From a virus, in IMG/VR virus record IMGVR_UViG_3300047560_001111, positions 1 through 25,301 of that record: a stretch of 25,301 bases of DNA; one strand, written 5' to 3'. This document shows, piece after piece, positions 1 through 6,987 of this stretch; the first letter of the stretch is position 1, and every line of letters begins with the position of its first letter. The notes beneath the pieces are model-generated. The model was not told the origin of the DNA. It made no database searches and saw only the letters and a list, made by a program, of their open reading frames with translations. The position numbers were made by a program, and so were the translations under genes.

Positions 1-762
1 GTATAATGCTGCATCCATAGTAGCCACGCAATTAGTAAGGAAAAGAGAATCGATGGGTCCCTCAACCACATACACAGTTTGCAATGCATCCAATCTATCC
101 CAGCCAAAAATCTTAGGGTTAGTTTCATCGCCTTTGATTGTGATGTATTTGATCTTCGCATGTCTGTCAAGTGAACGTCCCTGTATGCCTAGAAGGTTAC
201 CGTCCTTGTCTTTGAACGGTATGATTATGCGTGGTTCCTTATATAGTGTTTTCTCATAGTGAGGATAGAGGTTCTTCACAAACTCGGCAAAGTCTGCCGC
301 ATACCACATATCTATAAGAGATACTTTACGATCCTCAAGATACTTTCTTGCATAGAACTCTGGTGGGAACGTCTTGATACGACCCGCACCAGCCTGAAAT
401 AATGTATCCGAACTTGGTACATGGTATAGAGGTTTGAATGTAGGTTTAGTCACAAAGTCTTGAACATTCACACTATTACTGGTATTGGATTGCACAAAGG
501 CCTCCAACACATAGTCACGGTATAGCATCGGATCTTCATCTTTTAGGAATCTCTGGAACGTGGTAGAGGCATGGCAGTTGTGACACATAAAGAAGAAGTT
601 TTCTTTCTTCTTATAGATATAACCTCTGGCCTTAGTCTTGTCCTTGGAGGAATCTCCACAAACAGGACATCTAAAGTTCCATAAAAACTCTCCCCGCTGC
701 TTGAACTGTTTTAGTCTAGGAGCGAGGAGAGATATATACTTCTTATCGATATAAACGGACAT
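1..762 (-). CDS. DNA primase, T4 gp61-like (C-terminus beyond window)
   Basis: The reading frame stays open for 254 codons from the ATG at 762 to the window edge, so the 3' end is missing. The N-terminus carries a zinc-ribbon with Cys32-Pro-Val-Cys35 and Cys60-His-Asn-Cys63. A Toprim motif, VVEGPIDSLF, follows near residues 232-241 with the acidic pair E234 and D238. This order is that of DnaG/gp61 primases, which make RNA primers for lagging-strand synthesis with the gp41-type helicase. The start is preceded by AGGTGG four bases upstream. It has its own sigma70-type promoter (791-819), in keeping with early expression, although it lies just downstream of lysis genes. Confidence 0.93.
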   Translation of the reverse strand, partial: MSVYIDKKYISLLAPRLKQFKQRGEFLWNFRCPVCGDSSKDKTKARGYIYKKKENFFFMCHNCHASTTFQRFLKDEDPMLYRDYVLEAFVQSNTSNSVNVQDFVTKPTFKPLYHVPSSDTLFQAGAGRIKTFPPEFYARKYLEDRKVSLIDMWYAADFAEFVKNLYPHYEKTLYKEPRIIIPFKDKDGNLLGIQGRSLDRHAKIKYITIKGDETNPKIFGWDRLDALQTVYVVEGPIDSLFLTNCVATMDAALY

Positions 763-790
763 ATTCCACCTGACACATAACGAAGATCAC

Positions 791-819
791 ACTATATCAT
801 TCACTCGACACTGTGTCAA
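791..819 (-). promoter_or_regulatory. sigma70-type promoter for primase
   Basis: Read on the minus strand, TTGACA (819-814) and TATAGT (796-791) are separated by exactly 17 bases. The expected start near 784 would give a leader of about 20 bases before the primase ATG. The -35 box lies within a near-perfect palindrome (802-822). Confidence 0.85.
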
Positions 820-822
820 GTG
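802..822. promoter_or_regulatory. Palindrome over the primase -35 box, possible operator
   Basis: The 21-base stretch has arms CACTYGACAC and GTGTCRAGTG with one mismatch at each side. In minus-strand RNA the mismatch would be a U-G pair. It overlaps the -35 hexamer and has no following T-run, so an operator or upstream 3'-end hairpin is more likely than an intrinsic terminator. Confidence 0.45.
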
Positions 823-1167
823 TTATTTTTTAAGTAGTGGTTTCATCTGTTGGATGACTTCCTTGAGACTGTCAATTTCTTTTCTTAGGTCTTGACGGTC
901 GCTGTCAACCACAGGAATACGAGTATCAAGTTTGTTCTTAATGGTATCCATAGTTTCTTCTATATGGTCAACCTTCTGTTCAAGGTAAATGACCCTCTGC
1001 TGGATTTCCATGTCTTTAACTTTGAACTCACCAATAGTCATGAAGTAAGCGGCTACCAAACCGCCTACCGCCAGAATGGCAGTAATAAGAGGTGGTAGTC
1101 TCGTTACGGCTTCACCAACTCCATGTTCAAAGTCGTTGGTGTTATTATCGGACATTGATAGTTCCAT
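823..1167 (-). CDS. Membrane protein with coiled coil, possible holin/spanin-type lysis protein
   Basis: This 114-residue protein has one hydrophobic segment at about residues 24-45 (LPPLITAILAVGGLVAAYFM), followed by a charged, heptad-like coiled-coil region up to a Lys-rich end. It lies 14 bases downstream of the GH19 endolysin gene, which suggests a lysis role, but no family-specific holin or spanin motif is visible. Two starts are possible. The ATG at 1167 has AGGGG nine bases upstream; the ATG at 1155 (MSDNN) has AAAGGA twelve bases upstream. Function is inferred from topology and position only. Confidence 0.75.
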   Translation of the reverse strand: MELSMSDNNTNDFEHGVGEAVTRLPPLITAILAVGGLVAAYFMTIGEFKVKDMEIQQRVIYLEQKVDHIEETMDTIKNKLDTRIPVVDSDRQDLRKEIDSLKEVIQQMKPLLKK

Positions 1168-1181
1168 TCCTTTCTACCCCT

Positions 1182-1781
1182 TTAAGCAAAGTCTTTGGGG
1201 ATAAACTGTGGACCTACTTGATCTAGGTCTACAGAAGCAACGCTGACCGCTTTGATTGCTCTCTTTGCGTTCTCCAGCATCGCTATTCTTGAATTGAGAC
1301 CGTTATAACCACCATTAATACGTTTAGTGATGCCCCTAATATCATCCTTATCGGCAAACGCATTTAGTCCATGATCTGTCCAATAAAGAATGGCAATCTT
1401 AACACCGACCTCTGGGGTCTCTGCCAGTTCGGGTTTCTTTACTAGGTCAATACCTAGTTTCTTACCATACTTTTCATAGTTAGCACGACCTGTGATCTGA
1501 ATAGGACCACGTCCTCTGAATCTTTTACCATCACCGGCCTTTACATTACCCAAATCTCTACGACCTTCGTATGCTGCACCTGACGCATACTCTCTTAGTG
1601 TTCTAAAATGGTCGCTCTCGTGTCCTAGTTGTGCTAGAAAGTGAGCAATTCTTAACTTAGTAGTAATGCCTGCTTTTTCCATTTCTTTTGGCAGGAACTT
1701 TGCTAGACCCTCGGTAACTTCTTTGTTAACTGGAGCACCAGCAACTTTTCTTAGCAACTCTGGTGTGATGACTAAACTCAT
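1182..1781 (-). CDS. Endolysin, glycoside hydrolase family 19
   Basis: The 199-residue protein has the GH19 lysozyme/chitinase pattern: GHESDHF with probable catalytic acid E55, a second conserved Glu at about E64 or E72 (YEGR), and the signature RGPIQITGRANY at 91-102, followed by a helix with ILYW. Phage members of this family cut the glycan backbone of peptidoglycan at lysis. No signal peptide is present, so a holin or similar export route is expected; the membrane protein gene at 823-1167 is the local candidate. The start has an AAGGAG-type ribosome site a few bases upstream. Confidence 0.92.
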   Translation of the reverse strand: MSLVITPELLRKVAGAPVNKEVTEGLAKFLPKEMEKAGITTKLRIAHFLAQLGHESDHFRTLREYASGAAYEGRRDLGNVKAGDGKRFRGRGPIQITGRANYEKYGKKLGIDLVKKPELAETPEVGVKIAILYWTDHGLNAFADKDDIRGITKRINGGYNGLNSRIAMLENAKRAIKAVSVASVDLDQVGPQFIPKDFA

Positions 1782-1783
1782 TC

Positions 1784-2191
1784 TTATCTCCTTTTGCCAT
1801 ATCTGGCATATGTCATTTCGCCTGTGTTCTTATTCTTTAGAATGATCGGACGGCCAGGATTCTTGTTAGCATATTCTCTAACCTCTGCTAGACAATCATC
1901 CTCTTCTAAATACTTGCGCCAGGTTTTGTGCTTACGCTTTTCCATCTTGGCAGCGTGAAATACACCAGGTGAAACCTCAAAGACCATTGCACCAGCAAAT
2001 GTATCTTCTGCTAGAACGGGTGCCTTACGTCTAAAGTATGCCATAATGACATCGTTAGATGGTGTCTTTTGTCTCTTTTGGATCTTTCGTTGAGTCTTTA
2101 CAGATACAGGAGGTTCTCCATGACTGCCAACTCCAATGCCAGCAATACCACCTCCGCCTGCGCTATTTGTCGGAGCATCTTCTTCAATCAT
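1784..2191 (-). CDS. Hypothetical basic phage protein
   Basis: I do not recognise this 135-residue protein. The N-terminus is Gly-rich (GGGGIAGIGVG), followed by a Lys/Arg-rich stretch and a compact C-terminal half. Its start overlaps the stop of the upstream gene by four bases (ATGA) and it ends two bases before the endolysin gene, so it belongs to the same operon. No membrane segment or catalytic motif is visible. Confidence 0.75.
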   Translation of the reverse strand: MIEEDAPTNSAGGGGIAGIGVGSHGEPPVSVKTQRKIQKRQKTPSNDVIMAYFRRKAPVLAEDTFAGAMVFEVSPGVFHAAKMEKRKHKTWRKYLEEDDCLAEVREYANKNPGRPIILKNKNTGEMTYARYGKRR

Positions 2192-2580
2192 TGTAGATTC
2201 CTCAGTTTATCGGCGATATCAAGATCAACCAATATCTCTTCCTGTCTTATACGGTATTTATTAAACGAGATAGTTAATCTCTTAGGCATATAGTTTAAAA
2301 AGATAAGGATTGTCTTTAAAAGTGGGTAATCATCGGGGTCAACTTTAAAGAAAAGCATGTTGACCGTGGGTTCTACACCAAAGACATTGGAGAGGATGAT
2401 CACATGGTTTAGGATCAGCCTCTCCTTAAAGTCTCCAGTTTGTCTATACTTTCTCAACAACCTTTTGACATACTTTAAACGCTTTAGGTCCTCCTCAAAT
2501 TCACTTGTAATAATATGTGGTTTATCATAGGCCTTGGCAGCATATATCAAAAAGTTATCATCATTTAGATCATCAAACAT
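2188..2580 (-). CDS. Conserved T4-like phage hypothetical protein (DUF7207-like)
   Basis: The 130-residue protein, beginning MFDDLNDDNFLIYAAKAY, resembles a small protein family common in T4-like cyanophages that is, from memory, catalogued as DUF7207; its function is unknown. It is mostly helical in appearance with alternating charged and hydrophobic residues and no membrane segment. Its ATG overlaps the stop of the 667-residue gene upstream as TAATG, and its own stop overlaps the next ATG (ATGA), so translation is probably coupled on both sides. Confidence 0.75.
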   Translation of the reverse strand: MFDDLNDDNFLIYAAKAYDKPHIITSEFEEDLKRLKYVKRLLRKYRQTGDFKERLILNHVIILSNVFGVEPTVNMLFFKVDPDDYPLLKTILIFLNYMPKRLTISFNKYRIRQEEILVDLDIADKLRNLQ

Positions 2581-4583
2581 TACACCTTAACGTATCTTGT
2601 GGCGTCAAACTTATCTTTGGCAATACGAAGAACCTTACGAGAAGGATCATTCTTTCTTGTTACTTGAATGGTTTTTGATTCACCTTCAACACCAAGACCC
2701 GCTTTTACCTGGGTAGAAACCTTACGTTTCATGGTACGAAAAGCAGATGCTTTCTTGATAGAACCCATGGCCTCGTCCATTTGATCCTCATTCACCTTGG
2801 ACTTTTCTGGATGCATACCGTAATAGGCACCTAGAGCCATCTTCTGACGTTCTTTGGTAGATTTACCTTTGAACTTTGGATCTTTTGAATGAACAAAGTC
2901 GGAGATAACTTTACCAGCGGACATACCTTTGGTTAGTTTCTCTTTAAGGTCACGGTTTCTTTCAGCCTGAGGATTACCTGGTGTAGATGTATCAAGTTTC
3001 TTTTCAACATCATCAGGAGCAACTCTGCTGGTAGATTTTGGACTCATAGGATAGATTGTCTGTTGCTTGGACTCGCCACCTTGAGGTGCTTTACTAACCA
3101 TTGTCATACCACCCTGACCAGTACCAATCTCTTTAGCAATAGTATCAAAGTCTTTACGATTAGCAAAACCGGGAGTTAGTCTGTCACCTTTTTCTTCCTT
3201 GACATGCTTCTTCTTTAACTTGTTCATAATACCATGCTTGATCTTACGAGTATGTTCGTTATCATCTTTATAACCAAAGTCTGGCTTTGAATAATCTCTC
3301 TCCCTAGGACGGAGGTAGACATCAGAAGATGAAGCATCACCCTGACGGATCTTTGATCTGCCAAGTTGCCCCTTACGCTTATCACCATACTTAGAAGCAT
3401 TTGGATTATCTTTACCTAGGCGACCAGCAACATCAGCACGGTGCTTGGTACCATGGGCCTTGTTATAACCCTTAATAGCACTTTTGATAGCACCCATTGT
3501 TTTATCGTCGCCTTTTTTAACATTGGCAACAAAACGGTCGCTCATTCTTGCTTCATCAACCTGTTCTTTCTTTTCAAAAGAACCATGCTTTGAATACTCA
3601 TTGCTGTCTTTGCCATAACCATGACGGCGAGCCATTGACTTTAGTTGTTCTTCTGATTTACCAGCGAACTTCTTAGCCTTTTCTTCTGGTGTCATGTTAG
3701 CGATGCGCTGTTTATGCTTGATAACAGAAGCGGGCATACGGGTTTCATCTACTCTTTTAATTTCAGTGCGATGTGGATCATAAGCAGGTGAACCAGCCTT
3801 CATTCTTTCAGCAGATGATTTATATGTTACATCCGAATGAAATACATTTGGGTGACCTTCCCTATTCTTGGCAACGTCACCCATGGTTTCTGGTGCTTCA
3901 TCTAAACTTTTTCTTTGGCTTGTTGCCACTGCCTTCTTGGTGCTTGGTGATCTACCTTGATTGCAGTCACAGTCACCTATTGCAGTATGTGGTTCTTCTT
4001 TAGGGGCCATAGCCTTTGCGATGGCGGCGGCGTCCGCGTCGGTCAATTCGTCGATCGCCAGAACCTCGCGCGCGCGACGCTTGAGGCGGCGGTATTCGGC
4101 ATCTTCCTTCATAACAATCTCTGCCATGTCTAGAAGTCTGTCTAGTTCCACCTTGTCAACAATTCTGGCCATTACCTTGAACATACCACCCGTTGAAAGA
4201 ATAGATGGATCAACGGATGTGAATGACACCAATGATGGTGACATATTATACTGAAGGAAGAGGTAGTAGGTTGCTGGAACCTCGTTGATAAACTCTCCCT
4301 GATCGGTCATACCCATCTTATGTCCGAACTGCTTAACTTCAAATACTTCCACACCCTTGTCACCGTCCAAGAATTTTCTTGGCATAGTGATATGGAACTG
4401 TGAAAGTAGTTTTGAAATGCGGTTATAAACAACATAAGGGGTAACTGCTGGCTGTGCAGTAACGCTGGTTAGTGCAGCATTAATGGAAGCCATAACAGTT
4501 GGATTGCGTAGGTCGATACTACCATCCTTAACTTGAACGGATGGTAGTACCTCTTCACTTATAAAATTACGGAATGATTTCAT
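2580..4583 (-). CDS. Large, mostly disordered virion-associated protein (T4-like phage type)
   Basis: The 667-residue product starts MKSFRNFISEE, a leader type common in T4-like phage proteins. Residues 1-150 look folded. Residues 160-192 are an Arg/Ala-rich helix encoded by an anomalously GC-rich DNA patch. From about 195 onward the protein is Lys, Ser, Asp and Gly rich and low in hydrophobics, with scattered short motifs including VAGRLGKD (385-392) and a late segment around 553-595 (SDFVHSKDP, then KSTKERQKMALGAYY). I know comparable segments in cyanophage hypothetical proteins, but not a function. AAGGAG lies nine bases before the ATG. The stop overlaps the next start. Confidence 0.8.
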   Translation of the reverse strand: MKSFRNFISEEVLPSVQVKDGSIDLRNPTVMASINAALTSVTAQPAVTPYVVYNRISKLLSQFHITMPRKFLDGDKGVEVFEVKQFGHKMGMTDQGEFINEVPATYYLFLQYNMSPSLVSFTSVDPSILSTGGMFKVMARIVDKVELDRLLDMAEIVMKEDAEYRRLKRRAREVLAIDELTDADAAAIAKAMAPKEEPHTAIGDCDCNQGRSPSTKKAVATSQRKSLDEAPETMGDVAKNREGHPNVFHSDVTYKSSAERMKAGSPAYDPHRTEIKRVDETRMPASVIKHKQRIANMTPEEKAKKFAGKSEEQLKSMARRHGYGKDSNEYSKHGSFEKKEQVDEARMSDRFVANVKKGDDKTMGAIKSAIKGYNKAHGTKHRADVAGRLGKDNPNASKYGDKRKGQLGRSKIRQGDASSSDVYLRPRERDYSKPDFGYKDDNEHTRKIKHGIMNKLKKKHVKEEKGDRLTPGFANRKDFDTIAKEIGTGQGGMTMVSKAPQGGESKQQTIYPMSPKSTSRVAPDDVEKKLDTSTPGNPQAERNRDLKEKLTKGMSAGKVISDFVHSKDPKFKGKSTKERQKMALGAYYGMHPEKSKVNEDQMDEAMGSIKKASAFRTMKRKVSTQVKAGLGVEGESKTIQVTRKNDPSRKVLRIAKDKFDATRYVKV

Positions 4584-4595
4584 TTATTTCACTCC

Positions 4596-5231
4596 TTATG
4601 GGTGTAGTGTAATTGTTGCTGAACCAGATGTTACTGCGTTAGCACCAACTGCGGTTACTAGGACACGGAATACGTTGCCGTTTGCGGTTAGGTTGTTTGC
4701 AGTAAATGTTGGTGAAGTATTGTTGAAATACTGACCAGCGGTATTTGCAACGTTGGCCCAAGAAGAACCATTATACTTCTGCCAATGGTAAACAATTGAA
4801 GCACCAGATGGTGTTGATGTAGCAGCAGCGGTAAATGTTAGGTTACCTGCTGTAGCAGAGTTATTGCTTGTTGGGTTTGTTGTAACTGTGATTGCATAAT
4901 CTGGGAACCATGTATCGTCTGAGTTATCTGTAGCAATAGAACCTGTAGCAACTAGAACTTCGTAGGTTACACGACCAGCACGGAGACCGGTACCTTCTTT
5001 GCGAAGGACCCAACCTGAGTGAGGAGCATGATTTCTATTGTTGGCATTAGCAGCACGAATTTCGTTTGTATCAACTGCGAACTGACCAATAATCTGGTTG
5101 GTGAAGAAAGCGTTTGCTGTAACGTTTTCGAATAGTGAGGTCTGATTGGCAGAAGTTGTTGCCTTATTGACCTGCATAAGTGCTGCAATGTCTGAATTGG
5201 CAGCGTTGTCTTTATTACCCCATAGTGGCAT
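4596..5231 (-). CDS. Structural protein with C-terminal Ig-like domain
   Basis: The 211-residue protein starts MPLWGNKDNAANSD. The first ~110 residues look like a small virion subunit. From about residue 115 to the end the sequence is Thr/Ser/Asn/Ala rich with beta-strand periodicity and an Ig-like core (YHWQKYNGSSWANV, then FRVLVTAVGANAV). Ig-like domains on phage virions usually display weak adhesive surfaces on capsids or tails. I infer a decoration or tail-associated role but cannot say which. A good ribosome site, AAGGAAAAG, precedes the start. Confidence 0.8.
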   Translation of the reverse strand: MPLWGNKDNAANSDIAALMQVNKATTSANQTSLFENVTANAFFTNQIIGQFAVDTNEIRAANANNRNHAPHSGWVLRKEGTGLRAGRVTYEVLVATGSIATDNSDDTWFPDYAITVTTNPTSNNSATAGNLTFTAAATSTPSGASIVYHWQKYNGSSWANVANTAGQYFNNTSPTFTANNLTANGNVFRVLVTAVGANAVTSGSATITLHP

Positions 5232-5245
5232 TGTTCTTTTCCTTT

Positions 5246-5419
5246 TTAGTTATAAGTTTGACCAACGACGCCTGGGACCACGGGATTCTGAACTACAGGA
5301 TCCGCAGGTTGACCAGTCTGGGTCTTTCCTGGGTTTAGTTGTTTTTTATCGGCGGCCTTTTTCAAGGCCACCTTTGTATCTTCCTTGGCAATCTTCTTGC
5401 TGTCGGGTTTCTTTTTCAT
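5246..5419 (-). CDS. Lys-rich 57-residue microprotein
   Basis: The frame runs from the ATG at 5419 to the TAA at 5246 and encodes 57 residues. It begins MKKKPDSKKIAKED and ends with a Pro/Gln/Val tail. Its ATG overlaps the upstream stop as TAATG, the same coupling seen across this genome, which is the main argument that it is real. It has no hydrophobic segment and no family I recognise. A similar Lys-rich coupled microprotein is at 9008-9094. Confidence 0.7.
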   Translation of the reverse strand: MKKKPDSKKIAKEDTKVALKKAADKKQLNPGKTQTGQPADPVVQNPVVPGVVGQTYN

Positions 5420-6060
5420 TATACGATCCTATATTTATTGTCACCAATAACAACACTCTCACTCAACTTTCTTGAACTTGGTGTAGTCTTAGAAAGTGTT
5501 GCTGCATTATCTGGACCTGTTGAACCATCTGTACCAGAACCATCGCTTGGAGTGGCACCTTGCTTCATACGGAGTCCTTCGCCGGCACCTTGTGATGGTG
5601 TAGTTAGACGAGGATCATCCGCTTCTTTCATAGGTGTCTTTTTGCTTTCAATATCTCTCTGCAATTCAGCAGGAGTACCATACTGTTTCTTAACATCTTC
5701 TGGTGAAGAAGGTGAATTACCTAATCCACTTTCGGAAGGTGGTATCATTCTGCCTCTGAAACTTGCGGTTTCTGGACTAGAAGCAGCGGAACTACGTCTT
5801 AGTTCCGATGGTACGGGTTCTGCGGCACTACCTGGTATAGGAGTATTAGACACAGGACTTGTAGTAGGTCTACTAGTATCAGAAGCCTTAGGAGCGGATG
5901 GGTTATACGCCTGTTCACCACTCTTTAGAGTTTTCTGAATAACAGAAGGATCATTACGGCTGCCAGCACGAGCAGTTAGACCACGTTGGGCATTCATATA
6001 CTGGCCCAATGTAGCGTTCTTGTTTCCAACCTTATCCTGAAATGCCTTTAGTTGTGCCAT
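5419..6060 (-). CDS. Low-complexity hypothetical protein
   Basis: The protein has 213 residues from the ATG at 6060, which has GAGG eight bases upstream; a GTG two codons earlier (6066) is less well placed. The composition is dominated by Ser, Pro, Thr, Gly and Lys, with long stretches lacking hydrophobic residues, so it is probably disordered except at its ends (N-terminal MAQLKAFQDKVGNKN; C-terminal VVIGDNKYRIV). It sits among virion-type genes. I do not recognise a function. Confidence 0.72.
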   Translation of the reverse strand: MAQLKAFQDKVGNKNATLGQYMNAQRGLTARAGSRNDPSVIQKTLKSGEQAYNPSAPKASDTSRPTTSPVSNTPIPGSAAEPVPSELRRSSAASSPETASFRGRMIPPSESGLGNSPSSPEDVKKQYGTPAELQRDIESKKTPMKEADDPRLTTPSQGAGEGLRMKQGATPSDGSGTDGSTGPDNAATLSKTTPSSRKLSESVVIGDNKYRIV

Positions 6061-6101
6061 TGACACAACCTCGTTTACCGACTTACCAGTTTCCTGTGCG
6101 C

Positions 6102-6938
6102 TTAGAAAGACTGATCTTCCTTCACGAATTTTGCACGAACAGCAGCAAGAACGGATTCCTTTACTGTCTTTGGCTGATGTGCGGTTGAACCGGCAGCAGC
6201 ATGGAACTTTTCGTGGTTGAAACGTGGGTTCTGCTTTGCAAAGATACCTGCATGATGTGAAGCAAGTTCGTTTCTCTTTTCCTGTGATTCATGACCCTTG
6301 ATTAGGTCTGCAACCTGCTGGAAATGCTTACGAGAAACACCTTCTGCAATAGAAACACCTGGAACTGGTGCCTTAACTACTGCACCCTTGTTTGGCTGGC
6401 GCTTCATTGCCCAATCCTTAGGAGCAGTTACACCATCTTCTTTGACCATGTTCTGCATACGCTGTGAAGTTGGGTTATTAGGAGCAGTTGAAGATGCGGC
6501 GCCCGGATATTCTTTTGGTAGTGTCTTGTCATAAGATGTGGCTTTAGGGTCACGATCCTGTGTGACTGTGCTTTTACCAGAATAATCTCTTGGTACAACA
6601 TCAAGGCCTTCGCCCATCTTTTTCTTACCACCCATCTGGTCTTTACCTAGACGGCCAGCAACAACGTCACCACGGGTAACCTTGTCGTATGGAGGATAGT
6701 TGTTAGCAAGATTGCCATCGTTTGGCTTCTTACCTTCTTTAAGGTCAAGATAGGTTGACTCTAGTGCGGCGTCATAAGCAGCAAGGTTTTCACGAATGAC
6801 TGCCTTGCGTGAATAAACACCAAACTGTTCGTTGACAAGGGCCTCGGCCTGACGGCGCATATCGCCATCTTTTCTTGCTTCCATGACCGCTTGAACAAGA
6901 GGGTCTTTCTTGGTTAGAAATGGATTGTTTCCAAACAT
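6102..6938 (-). CDS. Hypothetical virion-block protein, T4-like phage type
   Basis: The 278-residue protein has a folded-looking N-terminus (MFGNNPFLTKKDPLVQAVME through FGVYSRKAVIRENLAAYDA, residues 1-58) and a Gly/Lys/Pro-rich remainder with a DVVAGRLGKD motif (91-100) that also occurs in the 667-residue protein at 2580-4583. It has AAGGA eight bases before the ATG and lies just downstream of a candidate late promoter (6981-6987). The N-terminal region resembles cyanophage conserved hypotheticals; no enzyme motif is visible. Confidence 0.75.
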   Translation of the reverse strand: MFGNNPFLTKKDPLVQAVMEARKDGDMRRQAEALVNEQFGVYSRKAVIRENLAAYDAALESTYLDLKEGKKPNDGNLANNYPPYDKVTRGDVVAGRLGKDQMGGKKKMGEGLDVVPRDYSGKSTVTQDRDPKATSYDKTLPKEYPGAASSTAPNNPTSQRMQNMVKEDGVTAPKDWAMKRQPNKGAVVKAPVPGVSIAEGVSRKHFQQVADLIKGHESQEKRNELASHHAGIFAKQNPRFNHEKFHAAAGSTAHQPKTVKESVLAAVRAKFVKEDQSF

Positions 6939-6965
6939 TTTAGTTTTCCTTGTTAGTTGAATTGG

Positions 6966-6987
6966 ATAATATAATCCTATTATTTAG
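6966..6987 (-). promoter_or_regulatory. Candidate late promoter CTAAATA followed by small hairpin
   Basis: On the minus strand CTAAATA (6987-6981) overlaps the TAA of the upstream gene and lies 43 bases before the next ATG. It is followed by the inverted repeat ATAATA/TATTAT (6966-6971 with 6978-6983). T4 late promoters share the core TAAATA. Confidence 0.5.

Noticed and set aside
4085-5475. Plus-strand open frames opposite the virion-type genes
   Set aside because: They mirror well-supported minus-strand genes, have no ribosome sites and encode no recognisable domain.
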